Below are positions 1 through 6,236 of a DNA stretch of 6,236 nt, piece by piece. Position 1 is the first letter of the stretch. Each line of letters begins with the position of its first letter. The stretch is taken from positions 1 to 6,236 of the forward strand of contig JAHLWJ010000269.1 of assembly GCA_019057975.1 (NCBI GenBank), given 5' to 3'. This DNA is from Promethearchaeota archaeon. GTDB taxonomy: Archaea; Asgardarchaeota; Lokiarchaeia; Sigynarchaeales; SOKP01. The position numbers were made by a program, and so were the translations under genes. The notes beneath the pieces were generated by a model. The model was given only the letters and a program-made list of their open reading frames with translations, searched no databases and was not told the DNA's origin.

Positions 1-17
1 TGGGACGAATAATTTGT

Positions 18-22
18 GAGGT
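18..22 (+). promoter_or_regulatory. Shine-Dalgarno-like site for the DUF488 gene
   Basis: GAGGT matches the anti-Shine-Dalgarno core and sits 9 bases before the TTG at 32. It supports that non-ATG start, because no ATG, GTG or TTG precedes it in the open frame. Confidence 0.5.
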
Positions 23-31
23 TTAGATAAA

Positions 32-388
32 TTGGTAATTAGAATTGACTGTTATCTAGCAAAATTAAAGGATTTTAAGAGCAAGTATCCTAACGCTCAT
101 TTCGAGGTAATAACGAATACTTCTAAAAGTATTCTTGCTCCAAGTAAGGAATTATTGATTGATGCAGGAATCTTCAAGAATCCTAATGGTACTAAGAATC
201 CTAAAATGGATTTAGAGGAATTCAAAATTAGATTCATGGGGGAAATCTATTCAAATCTAAATGCCTGTTCAAGATTATTAGACTTAAAAAATTTAGCAAA
301 AGAGAAAACCGTCTTTCTTGTTTGTTATTGCAAAAACCCTGAGTTTTGTCACAGATCAATAATTAAAGATATGATTGAAAGAATATAA
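32..388 (+). CDS. DUF488-family protein (short form), function unknown
   Basis: This 118-residue protein matches the short, stand-alone type of the DUF488 family. Near the N-terminus it has the family-like stretch CYLAKLKDF (residues 7-15), then ILAPSKELL (34-42), and the diagnostic C-terminal block VFLVCYCKNPEFCHR (94-108). In that block a hydrophobic strand ends in Cys98-Tyr99 and is followed by the conserved Cys106-His107-Arg108. The biochemical role of DUF488 proteins is not established. The Cys-His-Arg cluster suggests a ligand- or metal-binding or catalytic site, which is inference. The start is TTG: the frame is closed by TGA at 17-19, a GAGGT Shine-Dalgarno-like site (18-22) lies 9 bases upstream, and the next Met is residue 59, too late to keep the fold. 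No signal peptide or membrane segment is seen, so the protein should be cytoplasmic. The length fits the short subfamily, so it looks intact. Its upstream neighbour lies outside the window. Confidence 0.8.
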   Translation: MVIRIDCYLAKLKDFKSKYPNAHFEVITNTSKSILAPSKELLIDAGIFKNPNGTKNPKMDLEEFKIRFMGEIYSNLNACSRLLDLKNLAKEKTVFLVCYCKNPEFCHRSIIKDMIERI

Positions 389-405
389 TTCAAAAATAAA
401 GGGGT

Positions 406-443
406 TTGAAAAATGGGATGTTTTCAAGGTGAATTCATGAAAA
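406..443 (+). other. Three-arm alternative hairpin element in the intergenic gap
   Basis: TTGAAAA (406-412) is perfectly complementary to TTTTCAA (421-427) with an 8-base loop. TTTTCA (421-426) is also complementary to TGAAAA (438-443). The middle arm can therefore pair with either neighbour, giving two mutually exclusive short hairpins. A mini frame of 11 codons plus stop (ATG 413 to TAA 446-448) runs through the element, and AAAGGGG at 398-404 lies 8 bases before its ATG. The stems are AT-rich and weak, no T-run follows, and such pairs arise by chance in DNA of this composition. It lies before the likely RNase HI promoter, so it would be in the 3' end of the DUF488 transcript. Confidence 0.2.
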
Positions 444-473
444 TGTAAATATACACTGAGAAAATTTAGAATA

Positions 474-491
474 AAAAAGGTTGTTATAAAT
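474..491 (+). promoter_or_regulatory. Probable archaeal promoter (purine-rich BRE plus TATA box) for RNase HI
   Basis: TTATAAAT at 484-491 resembles an archaeal TATA box. The purine-rich run AAAAAGG (474-480) just upstream could act as the TFB recognition element. Initiation about 24-27 bases downstream of the box centre would fall near 512-515, only a few bases before the ATG at 521. That fits the lack of any Shine-Dalgarno site before that ATG. The call rests on spacing and motif shape in an AT-rich background, so it is moderate at best. Confidence 0.4.
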
Positions 492-520
492 TTAAATTAA
501 AAAAGATACTCCTATTTATT

Positions 521-961
521 ATGGATAGAAGCCCAGTTAAAAAAGGAGACAAACTTAAAATTTATACTGATGGTGCCTCACGCGGTAATCCCGGTCCCGC
601 TGCTAGCGCTTTTCTGTTTGTTCATAATGGTAACATTATCCACGATGAATGTGATTTTATTGGAACTGCGACAAACAATACTGCCGAGTATCAAGCTATA
701 ATTAACGCATTAAAAGTTGCTGAACGATTCTCACGAGGGCACCTTCAAGTTTTTTCTGACAGTAATTTAGCAGTCCAACAAATCAATAAGAAATGGAAAA
801 TCAACTATCCACACTTATCGAAAATGTGCAGCGAAGTCTATAAACTGCGTGAGAAATACGAAAAAGTGGAGTTTTTCCATGTCGGAAGGAATAATCCTTA
901 CATCCAAAAATGCGATAAATTGTGTAATGAGAGGTTGGATGCTGAAGGATTTAAAATATAA
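521..961 (+). CDS. rnhA: Ribonuclease HI
   Basis: RNase HI cleaves the RNA strand of RNA-DNA hybrids, such as R-loops and replication primers, with two divalent metal ions. The 146-residue protein holds the full fold. YTDGASRGNPGPA (15-27) carries catalytic Asp17, TNNTAEYQA (51-59) carries Glu56, FSDSNLAVQQI (78-88) carries Asp80, and CDKLCNE (131-137) carries the fourth acidic residue Asp132. Before this last Asp it has HVGRNN (120-125), matching the HVxRxxN pattern of archaeal and Bacillus-type short enzymes rather than the E. coli loop with a catalytic His. The region after Asp80 is short and lacks the basic protrusion. There is no N-terminal hybrid-binding domain. The ATG at 521 is chosen because the first core strand begins about 10 residues later and no in-frame start fits better. 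There is no ribosome binding site, suggesting a near-leaderless mRNA. Cys44, Cys103, Cys131 and Cys135 give it more cysteines than is usual. The gene overlaps the next frame by 23 bases, indicating co-transcription. Confidence 0.93.
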   Translation: MDRSPVKKGDKLKIYTDGASRGNPGPAASAFLFVHNGNIIHDECDFIGTATNNTAEYQAIINALKVAERFSRGHLQVFSDSNLAVQQINKKWKINYPHLSKMCSEVYKLREKYEKVEFFHVGRNNPYIQKCDKLCNERLDAEGFKI

Positions 962-1166
962 TAAAATTCTAATATATAAAAACATGGAACCTATCGTTGC
1001 AGCGAGAGTAGCAAAAGAAGCAAGTGTAAAAAACCTTGTGTATGTCCATATAACGCCCCCATTGACCAATAAAACAACTGAAGAACTATATTTGAAAGGT
1101 GTTAGCGATATCTTTGACGGAGAAATTATTTTAGGTAGGGATCGCATGAAATTCAGGTTAAAGTAA
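939..1166 (+). CDS. Small hypothetical protein overlapping the RNase HI gene
   Basis: I do not recognise this 75-residue protein. Predicted order by eye is strand (KILIYKN, 9-15), helix (PIVAARVAKEAS, 18-29), strand (KNLVYVHITPP, 31-41), helix (TTEELYLKGVS, 46-56) and a strand-rich end (FDGEIILGRDRMKFRLK, 59-75), a compact alpha/beta plan. The tail VYVHITPP...DIFDGEIIL loosely recalls C-terminal parts of RecA/KaiC-type archaeal ATPases, but there is no Walker A and the likeness is weak. The frame is open from 849, but residues before 939 come from the RNase HI gene read in another frame. ATG 939 is preferred because it keeps the first strand and has GAGAGGT (929-935) just upstream, although the gap is short at 3 bases. 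ATG 984 would give 60 residues and remove both the overlap and the first strand. A gene is plausible because the frame runs 205 bases past the RNase HI stop. Confidence 0.55.
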   Translation: MLKDLKYNKILIYKNMEPIVAARVAKEASVKNLVYVHITPPLTNKTTEELYLKGVSDIFDGEIILGRDRMKFRLK

Positions 1167-1180
1167 AAATACCAGTAAAT

Positions 1181-1193
1181 CTTAATTTTTTAT
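1181..1193 (+). terminator. Possible oligo-T terminator of the plus-strand operon
   Basis: The short gap between the convergent stop codons has a T-rich stretch with six T at 1186-1191, about 20 bases after the TAA at 1164-1166. Archaeal RNA polymerase can stop at such runs without a hairpin. On the opposite strand, A-rich bases near 1160-1170 would give a similar T-rich stretch for the minus-strand operon. No strong stem is visible. Confidence 0.35.
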
Positions 1194-4100
1194 TCATATA
1201 GCGGGCTCGATAACATATTTTTCTTTTAGTTTTGCTTCGATATTAGGAAGTTTTGATTTTAATAAGTCTAATTTTTCCTCTTCAATTTTAAACCATGGAT
1301 TTTCTATAGTATCTCCTAAAGCTTTTTTGAGGGTCATTCTCGAGGAATTTCCAATAATAAAATTTATTTCTTTTTTGAATGCATTAATTAAAAAATTGAG
1401 TTTATCATTATTAAGGATTCTAAATGATTGGAATAAATCAATTATACTTTTACTTTGTAGTATTCTTTTTAATCTTAATAACAATTTTCCAGTTGCATTT
1501 TTTGGTTCTTTTATTAAATGAAAGATCAAATCCACAATAATATTAAGCGATTTTTGTTCGAGTATGCTCCAAAAACTATCCCCTTCAAAGAATTCAATAT
1601 TAGAAATAAATATGCTAGTCGCTTCTTCAGGAAAATAAAAATTTAGTATTTTAAAAAACAAATAAATAGTATTAAAATCACTTTTAATGATTTTCTCTAT
1701 GAACTTGTCTGATAGAACTAAATCTAAGAAGTTATTTTTAAGTAGCAAAGTTTTTTCTTGGATAGCATCTTCAAAGGATACAATACATTTCAAAAAAATT
1801 AAGTAATCAAGAAGTGTTCCATTTGAGAGCTGCAATTTAATCTGAGCTATAAGTGGAGTTATGTTCATAAGAAACAAATCAAATATGAGAAAATTTGGCT
1901 TGGGAATTACAATCATGTGAGGATAATATCCAAAATTAGCTCTCTCCTCTAAATAAAACCCACATTCTGAATATAAAGTATTAATGTTCTCTTCTGAAAA
2001 TGTTATAAAACTTGTTGTTTTCTCAATTTCATTGTTATTTAACAGATAAAGGTTTCTTGAAATCCAAATTGTTTTACTAAAGTAAGCTATCGCTATTCTA
2101 TCGATAGATGAATTTTTAAATATTAATTCAAAATTTAGATTCAACTCCTTTAAAAATTGATTAAATTCTTTAGTAAGATTCTTTCTAATTATATATTCTA
2201 AGATTATTTTTACTGCAAATATATCATATTCTTCAAAACCATTCTTTAAAGACCTTTTAAAAACTGTAGAGTTTAATTCATGGTCCAAGAATGTAATAAT
2301 ATCGATAGTAAATGAATATAATGTAATTATTTTTAAAGTATAATCTATATTTAATATTGAATCTTGAAAAGTCTCTAAAATTTTGCTTTTGAAGCGATCT
2401 ATGAATGAATGAAGAATATTTGGGTGAAATTTTTTAAGGATTATCAAGAAATTAAATAATTCTGTTATTTCTAATTTGCTAATAATTAAATTCATTTCGT
2501 CAACAAAGAATGTATTTGGATTTGATGCTAAAGAATCGTTCAATTTATGAAACAATATATCTTCATCAGTTCTCCTAGAACCATTATAAATGTTATTTAT
2601 TTCACTAATTCTCATATTTCCAAGAACAAATTCTAGATTATCAAGATAATATCGCCCTACGTCGTCATATGATATTTTTTCCTTAAAATTTTCACCAAAA
2701 TTTAGTTCAAGTAAGTGCTTATTTGAATTAATTAACATAATAGGCCAAATTTTAAAATTCTCTATTAAAATTCGAATCATTTCAGCGAATTGGTCGTAAT
2801 CCAAACCTCTAAGAACAGTTTTAAAAGCATTTGAATTAACAATTCTATTAAAATTTAAATAATGCATGATTGACTTCTTCAAATCAGTTTTATTACTAAG
2901 AAGGTAAATCTTATCTCGAAATGTATCGAATTTTTTATTTTTAAGGTAATAAAGCAATAATTCTTCATACCATAAAGCAATTTTTTTATTTAATTTTTTA
3001 TCAAATTCTTTATGACCTATGTAATCAACAATTTCAGATTTATCTTTCAAATTTTCGTTATATTCAATCAATTTAAGCTCTAGTACATCAGAATAATCGT
3101 GTTTAAACTTCTCTATATAATTGGGGAAATATTTAACAATGAGATCTTCAAAAAGTATTGCTTTAAACCAAATTGTTTCGTGCAAGCTCAAATCCCTCAA
3201 TAAATTAATAAGCCATCCCCAGTCTAATAAGATTCTCTCTCTAACTACTTTCGGTATCGTTATAGCAGTAAAATTCATAAAAAATAGTCTTCTTTTTCTA
3301 TATTTACTTTCTGTCAATTTAATTTTCATTAAATATAGATACTGATCAAAAAACTTGCAGCATAAATTTTCATCTTTTTTATCTAAAAAGTGTAATAAAT
3401 TACTCAATTGATATAATTCAGAACTTGCTAATTTCTTGATAAATTTTTTAGTATTATTTGTTTTACTTTCAAGTATTTGCTTTAAAAATTCAATAAAAAT
3501 TTGTGCAGCTTTCTTATTATTATTCGCAAAAAGTAAAATATCATTAAGATTATTAACTTTGATGAAATCATAAATTAAATTTTCGATTTCAGAAGCAAAG
3601 ATTTGTGAAACATCTGATTTTTGAACTTTGGATATAAATGATTTAATGTGATATTGATTTTCATTTGAAACATGAATTTCTTTCAGTAAATTCCTAATAT
3701 CATCTATGATGGTATTCCACTCAGATATTGGAATATCTAATAAAAGAGATATAAAGTCAAACATAGATTCTGAACCATTTTTCTTTAAAATGGAGATGAT
3801 ACTTGAATTAAATTTAATTAAGAATTTAATCAATTCAGCATTGCTATGCCACCATTTAATTTCTCTAACAAAAGAAAACAAGGTTTTAGAGTTGCTATTC
3901 AGAATCTTCTTATGCCATATATTCTCTCCTAAAATTTCAATATCGAAGATTTTTATATATATTTGTTTACATAAACTCTTATCATAATCATATGGTAATG
4001 AATCTAGGAACTTGTTGATTTCATCCAATTCTGTTCTAAGTATTTGCTTTTTTAATTTTTCAACGGCATCTACTAGATATAATTTAAGGTTAGAAGAAGT

Positions 4101-6068
4101 TAAATTTGAATTGAATTTATTGAAATCAAAATTAGTTTTCTTGATTTTCTCTACTCGTTCATAATAAGGAGCACGATAACCCAGCATATTACGATTATAT
4201 AAGTAAGTACCAAAATTTTTTCCATGAAAAAGATATAAATAAATAATATTTTCTTTTAATCCCTTATATTTTTCCTCAAATTCTTCAAAGATTGTGTTTT
4301 TAAAAATTGTTGCCATTTGCGAATGAGGAATTAAATATTCATTTTCTATGATACCTCCTTCAGTAAACTCGCGTATATTGATTTCATGTAAATCAATTAG
4401 TATCGATAAAATATTATTAATATCACTATCTCTTATTTTCAAGCGACTATTTAATCGACCTAAAGGAGACCCATCTCTAATCGCAAATATTTTTATTAAA
4501 AAACTATATTCAAGCCATACCTCATATTCAGATAATAAAGAAATTACACTGAGTAGAAAACGAGTATAATTTAGAAATAGAGGTATTTCCGCTGTCTTTA
4601 AATCAAAATCTTTGTATTGAATTAAATTTTTAAAATAAATCGTTAATTCTTTTGATAGTTCACGAGGATCAGATAAGACTTTTATAAAAGATTGGGAATA
4701 ATCGCTGTATTTACTCTTGTATATTTTAAGAAAAATGCCATATATCCATAAATTGGCAATTTTTAATGATAGTAAATATTCTATTGATTCTTCATTTACA
4801 TGATTTTTATTTAATAATCCTCTGATAAAATCCTTAAAATCGTTCGAAAATGTTCCTAATTTAAAAGTTAGGTTTTTGGAGAAATGAAAGGATTTAGGAT
4901 AATTATTTTTTATTAAGAAATGTCTTGAATTAATTACAGATAAGAAATTTTTCTTTACGATATTTATTTCTGATTTTAAACTTGCCTCCAAAATATGGAC
5001 ATTTTCAAAAATAAATAGAGAATTCTCAAATTTAATCTTTCTCAAATTTAAACGGAATAAATACCTCAATATCTCTTGAATTTTATCTTTTTGAATTTTT
5101 AAAAAATCAAAATAATATACTGTAATATTTTTTCCTAAAAAATAATAACCGAGATATCTTGTTAGAACAGTCTTACCTGAACCACTTGGACCAATAATAT
5201 GTACTGACTTTTGCCTTTGCAAACAATTAATAATCTTATTTGCAATTTTAGGAATGAAAATCCAGTTATCATTCTCATAATCGATAATATGAGGCCCATC
5301 TGAACGAAATGGTAATTCTATTTTTGAATTTAAAATATTAAAGATGTTCCATTTTTCAAGCAACACATAAGGAAAAAGATTTTGCAACACTGATGAATTA
5401 ATGATCTGTGAAATTTCAATTATCCCTCTCTCAAACATTAAATCTGAAATTTCTTTTTTTCTGATTAAATCAATGAAGAATTGGATTATTCTTTCATTTT
5501 TTTCTTGAAATAATATTGGAAAACCTTCCTGAATACATATACTCTTTTTTCTTAAGTATTCACGTTTTTTGCTTTCAGATTCGTCTTTCCATGATTCATA
5601 ATTCAAGTAGGAAATATATTGTGTCAATAAATATAACTTTAGAGATTCGACTATCATTCTATTAAAATCAACAGAATATAAATCAAAAACACGATGGAAT
5701 CGATATTCATGCTTTTTTTTACTCCAGATTGTATGAGTTTCTCTTGTTTGATCAATTAATTGTATATCTAATAAGTTTAATTCCGGGAAAACTATTTCTT
5801 TAAGGAATTTTACGATATATTTATTTTTAGAGAATTCACTTGTATAATCAATCGGTTTATTAATGATTTGATTTAAAATAGTAAAAAGCTGTCTATGGGA
5901 ATGTTCAATAAATTCTCCAAGATTTTCTATTGCAATCTCATTATTTGATTCCTTATACTTAATAATTGCATGAAAAAATTTTTTGAAAATCGTTTTCAGA
6001 TCTTCGTGATTGATGCTATATATGATGTATTTACAAAGTTTGTTTAAATCTGGTTCTAAATCTTCCAT
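1194..6068 (-). CDS. Giant STAND-like P-loop NTPase with long helical C-terminal arm
   Basis: This is a single uninterrupted frame of 1624 residues, numbered here from the ATG at 6068. Residues 1 to about 265 are helical with no effector fold I can name. The NTPase module follows: Walker A GPSGSGKT (293-300, Lys299), a Walker-B-like SLFIFENVH (350-358) and NSR (380-382) where STAND proteins often have T-T/S-R. Residues about 506-596 look like a winged helix ending in HSQMA (582-586), a motif seen in archaeal STAND-type ATPases. From about 600 to the end the protein is helix-rich, with degenerate units in which a leucine-rich helix precedes an aromatic-rich one, such as LFNFLIILKKFHPNILHSFI, as expected of a repeat-type sensor arm. 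No signal peptide or membrane span is seen, so it should be cytoplasmic. By family analogy it would bind a ligand or partner and switch state with ATP; the ligand and output are unknown. Start: GGTGAT at 6073-6078 is well spaced for ATG 6068; ATG 6080 would add four residues, overlap the upstream gene by 11 bases and lacks a ribosome binding site. It is the second gene of an operon with a winged-helix regulator. Confidence 0.88.
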   Translation of the reverse strand: MEDLEPDLNKLCKYIIYSINHEDLKTIFKKFFHAIIKYKESNNEIAIENLGEFIEHSHRQLFTILNQIINKPIDYTSEFSKNKYIVKFLKEIVFPELNLLDIQLIDQTRETHTIWSKKKHEYRFHRVFDLYSVDFNRMIVESLKLYLLTQYISYLNYESWKDESESKKREYLRKKSICIQEGFPILFQEKNERIIQFFIDLIRKKEISDLMFERGIIEISQIINSSVLQNLFPYVLLEKWNIFNILNSKIELPFRSDGPHIIDYENDNWIFIPKIANKIINCLQRQKSVHIIGPSGSGKTVLTRYLGYYFLGKNITVYYFDFLKIQKDKIQEILRYLFRLNLRKIKFENSLFIFENVHILEASLKSEINIVKKNFLSVINSRHFLIKNNYPKSFHFSKNLTFKLGTFSNDFKDFIRGLLNKNHVNEESIEYLLSLKIANLWIYGIFLKIYKSKYSDYSQSFIKVLSDPRELSKELTIYFKNLIQYKDFDLKTAEIPLFLNYTRFLLSVISLLSEYEVWLEYSFLIKIFAIRDGSPLGRLNSRLKIRDSDINNILSILIDLHEINIREFTEGGIIENEYLIPHSQMATIFKNTIFEEFEEKYKGLKENIIYLYLFHGKNFGTYLYNRNMLGYRAPYYERVEKIKKTNFDFNKFNSNLTSSNLKLYLVDAVEKLKKQILRTELDEINKFLDSLPYDYDKSLCKQIYIKIFDIEILGENIWHKKILNSNSKTLFSFVREIKWWHSNAELIKFLIKFNSSIISILKKNGSESMFDFISLLLDIPISEWNTIIDDIRNLLKEIHVSNENQYHIKSFISKVQKSDVSQIFASEIENLIYDFIKVNNLNDILLFANNNKKAAQIFIEFLKQILESKTNNTKKFIKKLASSELYQLSNLLHFLDKKDENLCCKFFDQYLYLMKIKLTESKYRKRRLFFMNFTAITIPKVVRERILLDWGWLINLLRDLSLHETIWFKAILFEDLIVKYFPNYIEKFKHDYSDVLELKLIEYNENLKDKSEIVDYIGHKEFDKKLNKKIALWYEELLLYYLKNKKFDTFRDKIYLLSNKTDLKKSIMHYLNFNRIVNSNAFKTVLRGLDYDQFAEMIRILIENFKIWPIMLINSNKHLLELNFGENFKEKISYDDVGRYYLDNLEFVLGNMRISEINNIYNGSRRTDEDILFHKLNDSLASNPNTFFVDEMNLIISKLEITELFNFLIILKKFHPNILHSFIDRFKSKILETFQDSILNIDYTLKIITLYSFTIDIITFLDHELNSTVFKRSLKNGFEEYDIFAVKIILEYIIRKNLTKEFNQFLKELNLNFELIFKNSSIDRIAIAYFSKTIWISRNLYLLNNNEIEKTTSFITFSEENINTLYSECGFYLEERANFGYYPHMIVIPKPNFLIFDLFLMNITPLIAQIKLQLSNGTLLDYLIFLKCIVSFEDAIQEKTLLLKNNFLDLVLSDKFIEKIIKSDFNTIYLFFKILNFYFPEEATSIFISNIEFFEGDSFWSILEQKSLNIIVDLIFHLIKEPKNATGKLLLRLKRILQSKSIIDLFQSFRILNNDKLNFLINAFKKEINFIIGNSSRMTLKKALGDTIENPWFKIEEEKLDLLKSKLPNIEAKLKEKYVIEPAI
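4995..5021 (-). other. Walker-B-like strand of the giant NTPase
   Basis: The bases encode SLFIFENVH: a hydrophobic strand followed by Glu-Asn where most STAND NTPases have Asp-Asp or Asp-Glu, then a His two residues later. It lies about 55 residues after the P-loop, as expected. A Glu in place of the magnesium-binding Asp could still coordinate the ion. Confidence 0.65.
5169..5192 (-). other. Walker A (P-loop) of the giant NTPase
   Basis: The bases encode GPSGSGKT, a canonical phosphate-binding loop. It follows a hydrophobic strand (VHII) and precedes a helix (VLTRYLGYYFL), which is the expected P-loop setting. The intact Lys and Thr argue for real nucleotide binding. Confidence 0.93.
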
Positions 6069-6069
6069 T

Positions 6070-6236
6070 TCAATCACCATTTGGATCAGATCTTTGATCT
6101 TTGATATTTACAATTAATCGTCCTAAATCTGTTAATTCTCTCTTTCTTCCTTTGACGATTATAAATCCATGTTTTTTAAGTCGTTTTAACCTCATTGATA
6201 TTGTAGGTTGCTTTATTCCTAAAAATTTTTCTAAAT
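6070..6236 (-). CDS. Winged-helix DNA-binding protein, C-terminal part (partial)
   Basis: The minus strand entering from the right edge stays open for 54 codons up to a TGA at 6070-6072; the N-terminus lies outside the window. The visible part reads as a winged helix-turn-helix. LEKFLGIKQP supplies the helix-turn, TISMRLKRLKKHGFI is the recognition helix leading into the wing, and VKGRKRELTDLGRLIV is the wing with the K/R-x-L-T-x-x-G pattern of MarR/ArsR-like and other archaeal regulators. It then ends in a short polar tail. The recognition helix is rich in Arg and Lys, as expected for DNA contact. The stop is one base before the ATG of the giant NTPase gene, whose Shine-Dalgarno site sits within these last codons, so the two are almost certainly one operon. 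It likely regulates that operon, though it could be the DNA-binding end of a longer protein. The subfamily cannot be fixed from this fragment. Confidence 0.8.
   Translation of the reverse strand, partial: LEKFLGIKQPTISMRLKRLKKHGFIIVKGRKRELTDLGRLIVNIKDQRSDPNGD
6073..6078 (-). promoter_or_regulatory. Shine-Dalgarno site deciding the giant gene's start
   Basis: GGTGAT is a perfect match to part of the archaeal anti-Shine-Dalgarno complement GGAGGTGAT. Four bases separate it from ATG 6068, and 8 bases separate the GG core from that ATG. It lies inside the last codons of the upstream gene, so translation of the two genes is probably coupled. Confidence 0.6.

Noticed and set aside
849..938. N-terminal extension of the small plus-strand frame inside RNase HI
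   Set aside because: These codons lie wholly within the conserved C-terminal part of RNase HI in another frame, including the Asp132 region, and encode no recognisable pattern.
815..1147. 110-codon minus-strand frame opposite RNase HI and the small gene
   Set aside because: It is antisense to a certain gene, has no ribosome site or family motif, and its hydrophobic stretches are what reversed AT-rich codons produce.
1327..4569. Four plus-strand frames of 64-93 codons opposite the giant gene (1327-1521, 3121-3345, 3706-3987, 4348-4569)
   Set aside because: All are antisense shadows of one long uninterrupted frame with a clear P-loop. They show no motifs or start signals.
1194..6068. Membrane-spanning effector in the giant protein
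   Set aside because: Hydrophobic runs such as LLTQYISYL and LFNFLIIL are short, amphipathic and interrupted by charged residues, so they fit buried helices better than membrane spans.
1194..6080. Giant gene as a pseudogene or fusion made by assembly error
   Set aside because: The frame is unbroken over more than 1600 codons, the composition is uniform, and the domain order is sensible from start to stop.
6084..6105. Repeated ATCAAAG/GATC words near the end of the winged-helix gene, as a possible operator
   Set aside because: They lie inside the coding end of the gene, form only an imperfect palindrome, and are far from the expected promoter upstream of the operon.
1..6236. CRISPR array, tRNA/rRNA genes, insertion sequence ends or attachment sites
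   Set aside because: I saw no regularly spaced repeats, no tRNA-like or rRNA-like stretch, no transposase motif and no terminal inverted repeats with target duplications.

Overview
The window is AT-rich DNA that looks archaeal. It carries a stand-alone RNase HI of the short type that lacks the basic protrusion, a short DUF488 protein, a TATA-like element just upstream of a nearly leaderless gene, and oligo-T stretches at gene ends in place of clear hairpin-plus-T terminators. Shine-Dalgarno sites are used by some genes only. An Asgard (Promethearchaeota)-like or other AT-rich archaeal source is my best guess. It is an inference from gene style, because no rRNA or universal marker gene lies in the window.

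Left part, plus strand (about 1-1166): a DUF488-family protein (32-388, TTG start); a 132-base gap with a plausible archaeal promoter and a small set of alternative hairpins; a complete RNase HI (521-961); and an unrecognised 75-residue reading frame (939-1166) that overlaps the RNase HI gene by 23 bases. The last two probably form one transcript. Nothing in the sequence ties DUF488 functionally to them.

Right part, minus strand (1194-6236): a two-gene operon read toward the left part. Its first visible gene is the C-terminal end of a winged-helix DNA-binding protein, cut by the window edge (stop at 6070-6072). One base after that stop begins a very large gene for a protein of about 1624 residues. 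This protein has a helical N-terminal region, one P-loop NTPase module (Walker A GPSGSGKT, Walker-B-like LFIFENVH, an NSR sensor-like motif), a probable winged-helix segment and about 1000 residues of helix-rich sequence with degenerate repeats. This plan resembles STAND-type signalling NTPases, which sense a ligand with a long helical-repeat arm. No effector domain is recognisable.

The two operons converge, with 27 bases between their stop codons. The winged-helix protein plus giant NTPase pair is the part most likely to be an undescribed system. A role in defence or stress sensing is inference from architecture only.
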